This document shows, one piece after another, positions 22,372 to 35,014 of a stretch of 64,000 nt of DNA. Source of the stretch: Luzula sylvatica. Taxonomy: Eukaryota; Streptophyta; Magnoliopsida; Poales; Juncaceae. The stretch covers positions 47,889,415-47,953,414 of the forward strand of contig OX326961.1 of NCBI GenBank assembly GCA_946800325.1, given 5' to 3'. Position numbers and translations under genes: made by a program. Position 1 is the stretch's first letter. Each line of letters starts with the position of its first letter. Under the pieces are notes generated by a model, which worked only from the letters and a program-made list of their open reading frames with translations, was not told where the DNA came from and made no database searches.

Positions 22372-24092
22372 ACTAACTTTTGGCAGCGATTACTTTAACC
22401 GACACCAAACAATCTTTTGGCATCGATTTTAGAAGGCACAGACTAAATTTTGGCAGCCGATACTCTATCCGACACCAAAACTATTTTTTGGCAGCATTTA
22501 TTCTAGCCGACACCAAAACTACTTTTTGGCAGCGGTTACTCTATCCGATACCAAAACTATCTTTTCGCAACTGTTCATCGCTCGACACCAAAACTAACTT
22601 TTGGCAACAGTTACTCTATCAGACACCAAAACTATCTTATGGCAGCCTTTACTCCATACGACACCAAAACTATCTTATTTGCAGCCGTTACTCTATCCGA
22701 CACCAAAACTATTTTTTGTCAGCATTTTCTCTATCTGACACGAAAACTAACTTTGGCAGCATTTTCTCTATACGACACCAAAACAATCTTTTGGCAGCTG
22801 TTACTCTATCCGAAACCAAAACTTCTTTTTGGCAGCATTTACGAATGCGTCACCAAAATATCTTTTTGGCAGCTGTTACTCTATCCGACACCAAAATATC
22901 TTTTTGGCAGCGGTTACCCTATAAGACACCAAAATTAACTTTTGGCTGCACCACACCAAAACAATCTTTTGCAGCGGTTCCTGCATTGTCACCAAAACTA
23001 ACTTTTGGCAGCATTTTCTCTATCCGACACCAAAACTATGTTTTGGCAGCCGTTACCCTATTCGACACCAAAACTATCTTTTGGCAGCCGTTAAGCTATC
23101 AGACACCAAAACTATCTTTGGCAGCCGTTAAGCTATCGACACCAAAACTACTTTATGGCAGCCGTTACATTATCAGACACCAAAACTAACTTTTGGCAGC
23201 AGTTCCTGAATGGTCACCAAAATTAACTTTTGGCAGCTTTTTCTCTATGCGACACCAAAACTAACTTTGGCAGCCGTTCATGAATGCGACACCAAAACTA
23301 TCTTTTGGCAGCCTTTACTCGATCCGACAGTAAAACTACCTTTTTGGAGCCGTTACTCTATCCGACACCAAAACTATCTTTTGGCAGGTGTTACTGCATG
23401 TCTCCAAAACTAACTTTTGGCAGCATTTTCTCTATAAGGCACCAAAACTAACTTTTGGCAGCAGTTCCTGGTTGCGACACCAAAACTATCTTTTGTCAAC
23501 CGACAAAAAGAACGAAGACCGCACCTTTCCAAAACATCCGCGGTTACTCTATCCGACACAAAAATTACTTTTTGGCAGTATTTTCTCTATATGACACAAA
23601 CTCTAGTTTGGCAGCGGTTCCTGGAACGTCACCAAAACAATCTTTTGGCAGCCGTTACTCTATCCGACACCAAAACTATCTTTTGGCAGCAGTTACTTTA
23701 TCCGACACACAAACTACTTTTTGGCAGCATTTACTCTATCCGACAGCAAAACTACCTTTTGGCAGCCGTTACTCTATCCGACACTAAAACAACTTTTTGG
23801 CAGCATTTTCTCTATCCGACACCAAAACTATGTTTTGGCAACCGTTACTGATCCGACAGCAAAACTACCTTCTGGCAGCCGTTACTGGATCGTCACCAAA
23901 ACTTACTTTTGGCAGCCGTTATTCTATCCGACACCAAAACTATGTTTTGGCAGCCGTTACCAATCCGACAGCAAAACTACTTTTTGGCAACCGTTGCTCT
24001 ATCCGACACCAAAGCTACTTTTTGGCAACTGTTGCTCTATCCGACACCAATTACAAAACTATCTTTTGACACGAAAACTATCTTTTGGCAGC
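22372..24092. repeat. Minisatellite, about 45 copies of a 38-bp unit
   Basis: The consensus unit is GGCAGCCGTTACTCTATC then CGACACCAAAACTATCTTTT; for example GGCAGC starts at 23045 and 23083, and at 22868 and 22906, 38 bp apart. Units are diverged, with an interruption at about 23500-23540. Because the unit has no stop codon in any forward frame and 38 is not a multiple of three, long open frames arise in all three frames. These are a by-product of the repeat and are not called as genes. Confidence 0.92.
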
Positions 24093-26785
24093 GACAAATG
24101 GTAAATGACACAAATTAGAAAAGAGCTAAAATACTTCGAATACCAGCCCTTCGGTACTTATGTTTTCACCCTTGGATCTTCGAGATCTGTGCACAAAAAT
24201 AAACGGAAACGTAGAGTGATCTTCATCCGTTACATTCATTACCGTCTCTCTCTACCCACCATTACATTCCTTCAAGGAATTTCCTTCGCTCTCAGAATAG
24301 ACACAGAAAATGGACTCGCCCCTTCTTTCTTCCATCAACAACCTTCTTTCTTCCAGCGACGAAGTCTTTGCTTATCGCTTGGTGGCACGAAGACGGCGAA
24401 ACCATTTTCTTCTAGCGCCGAGGCGATGAAACCCAAACCTGGCGAGGAACCCTAACCTATCAGCAAGGAAACCATTCTTGCAGCGACGGAGAATGGTAAT
24501 GGACCCCTTCCTTCTTCACGAGGTCACTTTTTTTGTGTGCTCAATTTCACTTATAATTGCTCATATAAACCTAAATGATGATTGGTAACCTCTAATATAT
24601 TAATTCATGATCTAATAATTCATATAATCCTAATCTTGATTGTCATACTCAGACCCCATCGGCGAAACCCTTGGCACTGATTGGCAGAAGACGACTCACC
24701 CCTTCCTTCTTCTGGTATTCAGCAGCGATAAATCCTACTTGATTAGCAGAAGAAGACTCGCCCCTCCTTCTCCTGGTATTCAGGTAAATTTTGCTAAATT
24801 TCAGTTATAATTTATCGACTTCAGTTTTAATTGCCAAATTTCAATTCTAATTGTTGGACATCATATTTAATTGCTCGATTTTAGTTCTCAATGCTCATAT
24901 AGAGCCAGAAACGATCAGTTCTAATCTAAATATCTATTTCCCCAAATTTCTCCTTTCGTTGTTCTTGAAGAAATTCAAAATCAAGTCCCCATATAAATGT
25001 CTATTTTTCACTTATACCCGTCTAGTTTGAAATATTCATTTCTTCACTATATTTCTTCCATATAATTAATGTTTTTGTTGAACATACCATTTCAAATTAC
25101 AGATTCATACTCAAGTAGTTCTTCATCAAGATATTCGAACATGCCATTTTCTCGTTTGCGGGTTTCAAAAATCTGTCAATCTATGGATCGGCAATATTAA
25201 ATCTTTGTTTCGTGCTTAATTCAATATTAAATCCATATAATCCTTGTTTCGTGCTTAACATTTCTTTATAACTTGTGTGTAATATTATTGTAAGTTAATT
25301 ATTTTCCAGAATGTTTTTTAGATCATGGATGGGCTTGGATATGCAAATGGGATATTGTGCTCGGGTGTATACAATTTTAAATTACTCAAGACTTTTTAAT
25401 TCATTCATCGATGAGGGACTAAAACAGAATAATTTTAATTTTCAGGATGATGGAGCAAAAAAATTTGGTCTAATCGACAGTGAAAGAGGAACTATGAATT
25501 TCTTTTTACATTTTTACTCAAGTGTAATATCATATTAAGGGCAAAGCTAAACCCTAATTTTTTTTTGCTGTAAAAGAGGAACATTGTTGTCACATTTTGT
25601 AATTTTAGGGTTTATTTCAAAAAAAATGAGTTATTGGACTTGTTTGAATTATCATTTCACTTGAAAAACTATTACATAAAAGAAAATATTATGATGAAAA
25701 TTTTGAGAATTTAGGGATCAAAGTGTATTGAGATTGGTACCAACTGGTATATGTTTAATACTAAAACCTTGAAAATACTTTTAATTCATGGAATTCATTT
25801 TGTTAAAAAAATAATAGGTTGGTACTAGTTCAGTTTTTGGTACTAATCATTTAGTCGCAATTAAAGAAATTTGAATTCACATATGAGGCCACATAATCCA
25901 TTTTAATTTAGATTGTTTGATTATGATCCAAAGGTCACGATTAATTGGTGCTGAAGAATTATTGATTAGACATGGTCCATGTAAATCAAGTAATGTCAAA
26001 ATAACATGTCTCTAGGTTCACGGTGTATCCCATTTATTCAAATTATTCATTATTATAAATTTGGAATATCTTGTTTTTATTTTCTTCTCTCATTTCGAAA
26101 CTAGCCGCAAGGAAAAACCTAGCAGCAAGAAGAAGAACGACGAAGAAGAATGACGAAAAAACCGAAAAACACACGAAAAGAAAGAATAAATCGTCATATT
26201 CGAACTTCAGCCGAACAGATTCCGCTGAAATAATACTCGACCGACCTCGGGGCTGCTTGGCGATATCTCGACAATCAAACCTTAGCGACGGCTCGAATCT
26301 GATAAGAAGTAATTTGTAAAAAATAAAAATCGAGTTTTGGTGTTGGTTTTTTTTATTATTTATTTTCAATTTATTTTTTTATATATTTACGATTTGTGTC
26401 AGGTTGCAGGTTTGATGTTGGTTTTCGATGTATTCTCCGATTTACGACATTGAAAGCATCATCATCCAATCAAAAGTTTGTTAATCTTACATATAACTAT
26501 TAAAATAATTTTACTGAACTCGCTTAAAACGATAAGATCATGCAATTATTTGAAAAATATAATGTTCATTTCAATTGTGAACATTTTATATTCTCGGCAT
26601 TTGAACATTTTATATTCTCAGCATTTTAAGCCAAGAATTATTTGAAAAATTGATTCCTTAATTTGTGGATTCAATTATGGATAAGCTCGGATTGTGTAAG
26701 ATATAGATTCTCACGTATAAATCTAACTATATTCTTTTATAGACATGCATTTGACTATACATTGATAAACTTTTCATTTTATTAA
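24093..26785. other. Intergenic, no gene recognised
   Basis: Short open frames only. At about 24680-24785 a segment around GCAGAAGACGACTCACCCC is repeated as GCAGAAGAAGACTCGCCCC, a roughly 60-bp imperfect tandem duplication. A short frame starting ATGGACTCGCCCCTTCTT (24310) has no recognised homology. Otherwise AT-rich. Confidence 0.45.
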
Positions 26786-26788
26786 TGA

Positions 26789-26978
26789 TAGGATTTATCG
26801 GTTAAATAAAGATCCAAAGAGGATAATATACGTAAGTGGTCATGCAGATGAATCATGTTTACAACCTGAAAATTGCATACCAGTTAAATCCTTCAACTTT
26901 GAAGAGAGAAGAAATCCAGTGTGTTACCAAGATCGATACCGCTTTATTGGATCTGGTTCCTTTGCTCGAATGTAAAAA
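26789..26978 (+). pseudogene. TIM50: Isolated, frameshifted exon of TIM50 (inner mitochondrial membrane translocase)
   Basis: After an AG acceptor at 26788-26790, the sequence reads LNKDPKRIIYVSGHADESCL then QPENCIPVKSFNFEE, and after a one-base frame change DTALLDLVPLLE (about 26937-26972), followed by a donor-like GTAAAA. This is the conserved exon of the TIM50 CTD-phosphatase-like domain, whose usual wording is SGHALESCLQPENC and DTALLDLIPFLE. A second frame break (about 2 nt missing) lies just after the acceptor. No other TIM50 exon was found near it, so it is an orphan fragment of a duplicated gene and not functional. Confidence 0.78.
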
Positions 26979-26979
26979 C

Positions 26980-28675
26980 ACAAGAAATTTATTTTATCTA
27001 AAACTAATTCTAAATAATATTGTATACAATGCAATTGGTTCTTGGCTAACTTTAAAAAACAGAATGTTAGGTATTTTGAATACAATTTCTTGGCTTTTCT
27101 TTCGATTCTAAGCATATTTTGAGTAGTTAATTCATGTATAATATTTTGTTGTTCGTGACAATCTCGAAGATTCCCGTGCAATTGCGCGAGAAAAAAGTTA
27201 GTATATAAGAATTTAAAATACACTTAAATCTCTCAAATTATCCTATTAATTAAAAATTACATGAAAAAATCGATCTACAAAACCTAACCTTAAATTTTAG
27301 AGAAAATGACAAACAATCCAAATTGAGAAAACTACGAAAAAATCAGGCCAAAATATTCAATCAAGAACACAAAATATACATAACATTAATTAGGCAATTT
27401 GTGGAAATGTGACGTTCATTTTTGTACTTTCTAAAAGAAGGATTTTTAGATTATGAGCTTATAAAAGAAGGATTTTTTCTTTTAGATTTCAGTTTGATTA
27501 TGTACTTATTTTTTTATTTTATTTTCCTTTTTTGAAGGATAAATTTGTTAATTTGGATTTTAAGGAGGATATATAAGAAATTGCCCCTTATTTTTTAGTA
27601 AGCTTAAATTGGACATATTAATGTAGGAATGACAGATTTGATATTCTTAGATTGGATTACATATTTTATCCTATTTTGTAGGGAAACAATTTTTTTATAA
27701 ATTTTACATGTTTTATGTAAAATTGTCCTTTATAATTGATGAAACATATTTTCAATCATATGTGATGTTTTTTATATTTTGAAGGGTATGTTTTTTTCAT
27801 GAATCATCAATTATAAAGGTTATTCGAATCATCAATTATTTTCATGTATAGTTTTTTTCGTGTACATATTTAAAAGAGTATTTTGGACATTTGTAAAATG
27901 AAATTTCAACCGCAAAAATGTGGTCCGGACAACAACTTATTTGACTCTTTCTTTTTTAATCAAGATATTCCCTACATACTACACTAATTTGAAAACTAAC
28001 GATCAAGAATGGGTTGCAAGCTAGGTAAGGAAACTCACGTCGCAGTGAATGTGTGAGAAGGGAGGCTCTCGTGCTTTCAAGTGTAGGAAAACCATACGTA
28101 TCTTATAGTCTATTTACCAAGCGACATAGTGAAGAACATGATAAATTTCAGAAAAATTAGGGAATTTTTGAAGAATTCCGTTAATAATTATTCCAATTAA
28201 GGTAATATCCGAATCTATATCCAAATCCCGAATTATTCAAATTTTATATCCGGAACCATTCGGTTACAAATTGATCTGGTTCCGAATCTGAATATTTTTA
28301 TTTTCGAAAAAATCAAAGTATTCTTCGGGTATGATCCTTTTTTGGGATATCGCCGGACCGTTGACACCTTTACATGTATGGATATATTTGATATTTATAT
28401 ATAAAATTTTATGCATAATTTCAAACAGTTGAGGGTTGATAGTGAGAAAATATAGAGGTTGCTTGTGAGCTGTGCAAAACACACCTCTCAACCTTCAGCA
28501 ACAATAATTTCCCCTCCATTTACAACTCTGCAGACTGCAAAGCGTTGTTGCTCTGCTCCCTCGTCCCCACGTTGCTCAATTATATTCACCTTGCTCGCTA
28601 AAATAAACGAATCAAGTTGTTGTCTTTCTGCCCTCTTTCTCTTCGCTTCCTCTTTCATCCGAGCAGTAGAAAGCC
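26980..28675. other. Intergenic with foldback and MITE remnants, and the BSD gene's upstream region
   Basis: CCTTTATAATTGATGAAAC at about 27728 faces ATGAATCATCAATTATAAAGG at about 27799, a short foldback. The stretch 28195-28372 (TATCCGAATCTATATCC to ACCGTTGACACCTTTACA) is a decayed relative of the hAT-type MITE at 37181-37821. The last 200 bp are GC-richer and probably form the promoter and 5' UTR of the BSD-domain gene. Confidence 0.5.
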
Positions 28676-30206
28676 ATGAATTTCTTCAGGTCGGTGTTTT
28701 CCGTCGACCCAGAACCGGATTCCGAAGAAGGCGACGAGACCGTCTCACAAGCTGAAGACGAAACCGCCGCCTCGGCGGCGGCTGCTGCGGCCGCGACCAT
28801 GGATTTTTTTAAATCCGTATTTTCCAACTCACCGGACGAAAACGAACCGGATCCGGACGAGGATGAGGATGAAGACCATGATCGAGATCAGGACCAAAAG
28901 GAACAGCAGGAACCATCAGATCGAGGACAAATTGAAGAAGAAAGAGGAGAAATTGATGAAGGAGAAGAAGAGGAAGAAGATGGAGGAACCAGTGGGGGGT
29001 GGGGATTGGGATTTGGGGGATTGATAAAGACATTTGCCCACAAATCAGAGACGGTTATCAGAGATTTAGAGGAATTTGGACAAGGTTTGAAGGCCGAAAC
29101 TGCTGTTCTCAGAGATGTGGCTTCGAAAGCTCTTGATGTTGGTGCTTCAGCCGCTCAAGAATCCCTCGAGTCTATGGGCCAGGTAACACCAAAAAGATGA
29201 AATATTTTCCTATGATTTTTTTTTATTATTATCTTTTAAATTTCTCCCCAAGTTCTCAAATCTCCATTTTGTTTTCATTTACAAGGTGGTTGATGACTTG
29301 GGCGACACATTTCGCCAAGGAACTGCAGAAATAATATCTCAAAGCAAAGAAGCTCTTCTCGCTCGCGATGCTCCCCCTTCTCCCTCTTCTGAATCAGATC
29401 AAGATTCCAGCACTCGCGCGTCCAGTTCCTCTCGCCCCATTCTGACTCGCCTGACCCGTTACGAGTCCCAAATGCTCGCTGCACGTTCTGATACAGCTAC
29501 CTTCGCAGACCTTCCTGAAGACCAACAAGATTTCGATGCGTGGAAGTCGAAATTCAAATTGGAAGAGAAAAAGGAGGAGATTGAGGTTACGTTGAAGGAG
29601 AATTCTCAAATAGAGCTGTTTTTGGAGAAATTGGTACCGAGTTTGGTTGATGAGGAGACTTTCTGGAGTAGATATTTCTATAAGGTGAATAAGATCAAGC
29701 TGGCTGAAGATGCTAGGGCTAAAATCGTAAATTTGGCCGTGAAGGGGGATGAAGAGGAGGATTTGAGCTGGGATGTCGAAGAAGATGAAGAAGAAGAAGA
29801 AGAAGAAGAACAAAAACAAGAAGAAGAAGAGGAAAAAATTGAAGTTAAAGAAGAAGAAAAGGAGAAAATTGAAATTAAAGAAGAAGAGAAGGACAAGGTT
29901 ATGGGCGAACAAGAGGTGGTTGAGACATCAAAAGAAGAGAGTAATGGAGAGAGTAATGGAGATGAAATAACGTCAAAGAGTAGCGAATTTTCAGTAGTAT
30001 CGAGGAGTCAGGCTGCAGAGCAAGAAGAAGAGGATTTAGGATGGGAAGCGATAGAGGAATTAGGAGAGAATGAGAATGAAGAGAAGAAGAATGAAGGTTT
30101 AATCGATCCTAACGGTCCCAAAGTGGAGGATTTGAAAAAGAGACTAAGTGTGAGTAAAGAGGAAGAAGAGGAGCTTAGTTGGGATATCGAGGATGAAGAA
30201 ACTTGA
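28676..30206 (+). CDS. BSD-domain protein (two exons, 475 aa)
   Basis: Exon 1 28676-29182 and exon 2 29286-30206 join in phase 0 across a 103-bp GT/AG intron. Residues about 251-305 form a BSD domain (FDAWKSKFKLEEKKEEIEV through the hallmark FWSRYFYKV), a three-helix module found in TFIIH p62, synapse-associated and DOS2-like proteins. The N-terminal half has an acidic low-complexity stretch followed by an amphipathic segment (GLIKTFAHKSETVIRDLEEF); the C-terminal half is very Glu/Lys-rich (29770-29900) and ends in EEEELSWDIEDEE, as in plant relatives. The exact role is unknown. The start MNFFRSVFS is repeated at residue 42 as MDFFKSVFS, so translation could start at 28676 or 28799; see findings. 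Confidence 0.88.
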
Positions 30207-30608
30207 AATTCAATTCAGGTATGATTTTCTTGTTGACCCTTCTTAGATTTGAATCGTTTCAAATTTGAAATTAAGTGGTAATTTGCCCAATTTGAGTACT
30301 CTTCGAGAAAAATAGTTTTGACACACTTTGAAGGGGAACCGATGTTGTTGTAGAGAATATCTTAAGATTTAACAATTGTAATCTTGTTCTTGTTTTTTAT
30401 TGATTCGAATAAGCGGTGAATGTGAGGGTTGTAATTTGGATTTTAAGGCGTAGTGTAAATTATTGTAGTACATTTCTTTTGTGATGTTTAAATTCATAAT
30501 GTTCTATTCATTAATTAAATATGGGGTAAAACCTTCATAAAGTACACCAGAGTAAATTATTACAATACAATACAATAAATATTAATAGGCCATATGCATC
30601 CTAATAAT
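30207..30608. other. Short convergent intergenic region
   Basis: The BSD gene (+) and the receptor-like protein gene (-) converge here. The stretch should hold both 3' UTRs. No other feature seen. Confidence 0.5.
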
Positions 30609-33600
30609 TTAGGTATTGCTTCCTTTCATCTTCCTCATTTTTTCTTTCAAAATCCTCGAGTTTATTGCAACCAAAACATAGAGCTTATCATATGCTTTAT
30701 CGGCAGCTCGGAAATATGCGATTTTCCAAGTCTTCTTGAACAAAAGCAGACACCATGTTCCCCAAAAGGTAGATATAAATCCGATTCCGAGGCCGAAATA
30801 CATCCACATCATCTCGTTTGCATTGTTTTCGTTCTCTCCATACTTTAATACCGTTACGGGCCTTTGTTTTGTTTCACAATCATTTGGTAAAGGGAAACCA
30901 CACAAGAACTGGTTTCCGATATATGCAGATGGGTCGGTAAATGTGCTCAATTGATTTCCCGAGGGAATCCTTCCTGATAGATTGTTGTATGAGAGGTTGA
31001 GTACGCTGAGAAATGTTAAATTTGTTAGACTTGTGGGAATAGGACCTGTAAGATAGTTTCTTGAAAGATCTAGGGATTCTAATTGTTGTAACTGGCCGAA
31101 CTCGTTTGTAATCGTCCCATGGAGGTAGTTTCCAGATAGGTTCAAATTTAATAAACCGTGCAGGCTGGATAACTCGCTTGGAATGCACCCGGTTAAAGCA
31201 TTTTTTGACAAGTCCAAGGTTGTAACGAATCGGAGCAAATCGTTGTAGGAGTCCTCTCTATTCTTCATTGGTAAAATCATGGTGTCCGTGATATAATAGT
31301 AAATGATATCACCTCGGGGGATGGTCTTCATGGCTGTCATGTTCCCGAGGCCTTTTGGAATGGTCCCCGAGAGATTATTGTGCGAGAGGTCTAGAATTTG
31401 GAGCCAACTTAGTTTGGAGAGGTGATGCGGGATATTTCCGGTGAACATGTTCCCCCGTAAACTCAATATCCTTAGGCTTGGCAAACTTTTGCCTAGCCAT
31501 GTCGGCACTTCGCCTGTCAGGTTGTTATTACTCAAATCAATAACCATAAGTTCATGACAATTCTTCAATGAGACCGGGATGACACTAGAGAGATTATTGT
31601 TGTTCAAACGTAGGGATTGAAGAGAAGAAAATGAGGATATTTTGTGAGGAATTCTCCCGGTGAAATGGTTATTTGATAGATCGAATTTCATCAAGTTTGA
31701 ATTGCGTTTCCAACAATTCAATATTTTTCCGGACAATCGGTTTATTGAGAGGTCTAAGAGTTCAAGTTCACTCATTTTACAAATGGATGATGGCATGCTT
31801 CCGTTGATGGTATTATTCGATAGAGTTAATGACGAAAGTTCAGGCATCACATCACCAATTGTTGAAGGAATGGGGCCTGAAAACAAGTTATTGGACAAGT
31901 CAATGGAACCATCGAAAAGAGGAAATAATGGAACTGACCCCTCGAATAGGTTGAAGCTCAAGTCAATGATTGGATTTGATGAGTTCAGTCTATGTTGTTT
32001 TGGTATCATCACTTTACCGTAAATCTTATTATGTGAGAGATCTAGCGTTGCAAAGTTAGAGGATAGGTTCCAAAACCAACTTGGTGCATGGTCATTGATT
32101 TCGCAATACGACATGCGAAGTACAGAGTAATTAAATTGGTTCCTAAGCCACAAAGGAAACCTAGGGCCTAATTTACAGTGATCTATACAAATCCTTTCTA
32201 ATTGAAAGGGAGGAAGCCAATCATCACTGATTTCGACAGACAAATTGTTCCAGGAAACATCGAGTTCCTTCAACCTTTTGAGATTTTCCAAGTGAAATTG
32301 GGATATAATACCTTGCAAAGAATTATAAGAAAGATCTATATGTGAAAGGTTCGAAAGACCCCCCAGGCTATTTGGAATGCTATCATTCAAATGATTTTGA
32401 CTAATATCTAAATATTCAAGCGAATGTAAACTCCCTATACACGTGGGTATAGATCCGGAGATAGAATTTCCGTATAAATAGAGTGATTTAAGGTTTTCAA
32501 GCTCTCCTAACCAATCGGTCAATTGGCCTCGAAGCTGGTTTCCTCCTAATTCTATATGCTCTATGGATTTTTTGTTACAACCATTTAATATTCCTTTGAA
32601 CATTGCTAGATCACCGGCAATATTCATTGAAGAGAAGTATAAAGAACGCAATCCGCAAAGCCTTTCCAGGTTTTGCGGAAGTCCACCCCTTTTCACGTAT
32701 TGGTTAAAAGACAAATCAATATCTTTTAGAAAAATCAAGTTATCAATAGCTTCAGGTATTACAATACGAAAATCATTGCCTCGGAGATCAAGGGTCTCTA
32801 GTGTGGTTATATTAAATAGCCACGATGGCAAGACATGACCGAAAAAGTTGTTAGACAAATCAAGTATAGAGAGAGATGAGAAGTTCGTGTAAGGAAGGAA
32901 AATCGGGATGCTGTTATCGGGAAATGTGCAGCTAGACAAGCGCAACTCGGTTAAAGAAGGAAGCGTGTTAAGTGCTCCTAACAACATACTAGATTTCTCG
33001 AGGAATGTTAAACCACTAAGATCAAGATACTCCAGGGAATCGAGCTCTGAAATCCAACCCGAGTTACCAATAGTTGGAGAATAACCAGAAGAGAGGTCGA
33101 GTTGGCGTAGGGCGGATAGATTTCCCAAATGTGGTGGCACAAACCCCACAAAGCCTGCCGACGAGAGGTTAAGATACCTATATAAATCCCGTAAATTAAT
33201 AAATCCTTCTCGCATTGAATATTGAATTGCTTATGTGATTAGAGCAGTTTATGAAATTACCTTAGCTTCGGAAACGAGCCAAAAAACTTCGGAATAGAGA
33301 TATCTCCGAAGTTATTGTAGCTAAGGTCTAGATAAGTCAGAAAATCCAGGTTGATTAACGATCGACTAATCTTACCCCCAAGGCCAAGATCATGACTGGC
33401 TGGGTTATGGAGGTCGAGTCGTGTCACACGACCTGTTTTGTTGTTGCATGTGATGCCTTGCCATGAACAACAGTTCTCCCCCGTCCAGGAGGAAAGACTT
33501 TTACGAGGGTCCGTGAGGTCGTTCTTGAAGGCTACGAGGGATTGTAAATCCTCTTTTGAGCAAGAGTTTATTTGTTTAATTTGGAAGAATACTACTAGTA

Positions 33601-33640
33601 GTTGTATAGTGAGAGTAAGCTTGTAGAATTGGCATGCCAT
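30609..33640 (-). CDS. LRR receptor-like protein, EIX2/RLP type (two exons, 982 aa)
   Basis: Exon 1 33640-33261 and exon 2 33177-30609 join across an 83-bp intron (phase 2) to give 982 aa. It has a signal peptide (about 1-26, LTIQLLVVFF core), an LRRNT domain (SCSKEDLQSLVAFKNDL, then the paired Cys of ENCCSWQGITC), and a long series of plant extracellular LRRs (LxxLxxLxxLxLxxNxLxGxIP). A non-LRR island (about MKTIPRGDIIYYYI) is followed by four final repeats and a Cys cap (FLCGFPLPNDC). One transmembrane helix (MMWMYFGLGIGFISTFWGTW) and a short basic tail of about 40 aa follow; no kinase domain. Such RLPs sense microbial or endogenous ligands at the cell surface with SOBIR1-type partners (family knowledge). 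Appears intact. The GG splice-site context puts the intron right after the first LRRs, as in many genes of this clade. Confidence 0.92.
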
Positions 33641-34017
33641 TGCTAATTTGCTTAAAGCATTTAAATGGAAGCAATTTATAGCGAGGAGTGTTTCGAGTCC
33701 GAATCCTATGTGGCCGACATGTATAAGTGGTCTTGTCTATTCAGAATATTTTCATTGTAATGAAATAGTTTCACTCGCTTGAGTTACTTTAAAATAAAGC
33801 TCATGGAAATTCATTGACTCGTAAGTCGTAATACACATACATAGAATTGTAAACAGGGTCTTTGCAGGTCAAGGAATATTTGTGGCTTTACTGATAAAAC
33901 AATCTGAAACTATGCCTTTTTTTACTGATAAAACAATTTAGACCCATTCTTTTGGCAGATTCAATTCACATAACAAATTTTCAAAAAAGTGCCTCCACTA
34001 TGCCCATTCTTTTTGGG
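33641..34017. other. Upstream region of the receptor-like protein gene
   Basis: Probable promoter of the minus-strand RLP gene. A short imperfect tandem pair containing TTTACTGATAAAACAAT lies at 33886-33945. Nothing else recognised. Confidence 0.4.
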
Positions 34018-34306
34018 AAAAATATAGTTGACCCCTCCAAAGTCATCCCAACACCCTTGATGAGGTGGCAAAACATGATTAAATAGATTGATTAATATTT
34101 TTAATTGACTTAATTAAATATTAATTGACACGTAAATAATTTATATTATGTTAATATTAGTACATGTTAATTGACGTACCAATTTAATTAAGCGATTAAT
34201 TAAATCGCTAATTAAATCAATTAATAATACTAATTAATTAATTTATTCCTCTTTGCCACCTCATCAAGAGTGTTATTTTGAGTTTGGGGGCTGAATATAT
34301 AACCCC
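34018..34306. mobile_element. MITE with about 50-bp terminal inverted repeats
   Basis: The left arm (GACCCCTCCAAAGTCATCC, then CACCCTTGATGAGGTGGCAAA) matches the reverse complement of the right arm (TTTGCCACCTCATCAAGAGTG, then GGGGGCTGAATATATAACCCC). The middle is an AT-rich palindromic TTAATTAA sequence. No open frame. A half copy lies at 3964-4062, showing it is a dispersed family. Confidence 0.72.
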
Positions 34307-35014
34307 TTCTTTTTTCACACCAATAGGGAAAAAAGTCGTATCCTCGATCTGTTGGTGTGTTCATATTAAGATAATAATTACATTACATATTAAATTATAT
34401 TAGATGATAAATTATGAAAATTGAATATTGGATGATAAATTATGAAATGTAATAAATCGTATTAATAAGATGATAATTCACATTGATTAAGTGGTAAGGT
34501 AATACAATTATCTTATTTATATATTTTTTATTATTTTATTTATACACATTTTCTTATTTTATACGCATTAAATCCCAGTGATAGATCATAATTTTTTTTT
34601 TTTTTGGCATCTTCATGAAATTCTCGGATTTATTTATTCTTTTACAACATACTCATTTAACATCACATTTAATACTAAATGACTTCACATTTAATATTAA
34701 ATGACAAAATAACACATCATTAATACAACGAGAGAATTATAAAAATGATTCATATCACCACTCGATTGAAAACTAGGTTTTCTTTGCAACACAATTATTC
34801 TTCTAAACAAAATGTATTATTAATTTATTACAACCAATACATATATTTTTCTATACTTAACAAGACCGAAATATAAACAATACAGTCTGATCAAAACAAT
34901 ACAAAAAGAAACAATCATAATTCACGAACCCCTTATTCTTCAAGCATTAACATATCACACACATTTACCACCAATTCATATTTAATTTAACATATCACTT
35001 CATCGCCAATAATT
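34307..35014. other. Intergenic / 3' flank of dienelactone hydrolase gene
   Basis: AT-rich; ATTTAATACTAAATGACTTC and ATTTAATATTAAATGAC form a short repeat near 34666-34705. The last stretch is probably the 3' UTR of the gene that ends at 35015. Confidence 0.4.

Noticed and set aside
22380..23189. Open frame of 269 codons (and neighbouring frames) in the 38-bp repeat
   Set aside because: It is a by-product of a stop-free minisatellite unit; all three frames are open and none resembles a known protein.
24310..24432. Short ORF starting MDSPLLSSINNLLSSS
   Set aside because: Only about 40 codons, no recognised family and no clear splice continuation.
29394..29912. Minus-strand frame of 172 codons (Phe-rich) opposite the BSD gene
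   Set aside because: It is the complement of the GAA/GAG-rich coding tract of the BSD-domain gene.
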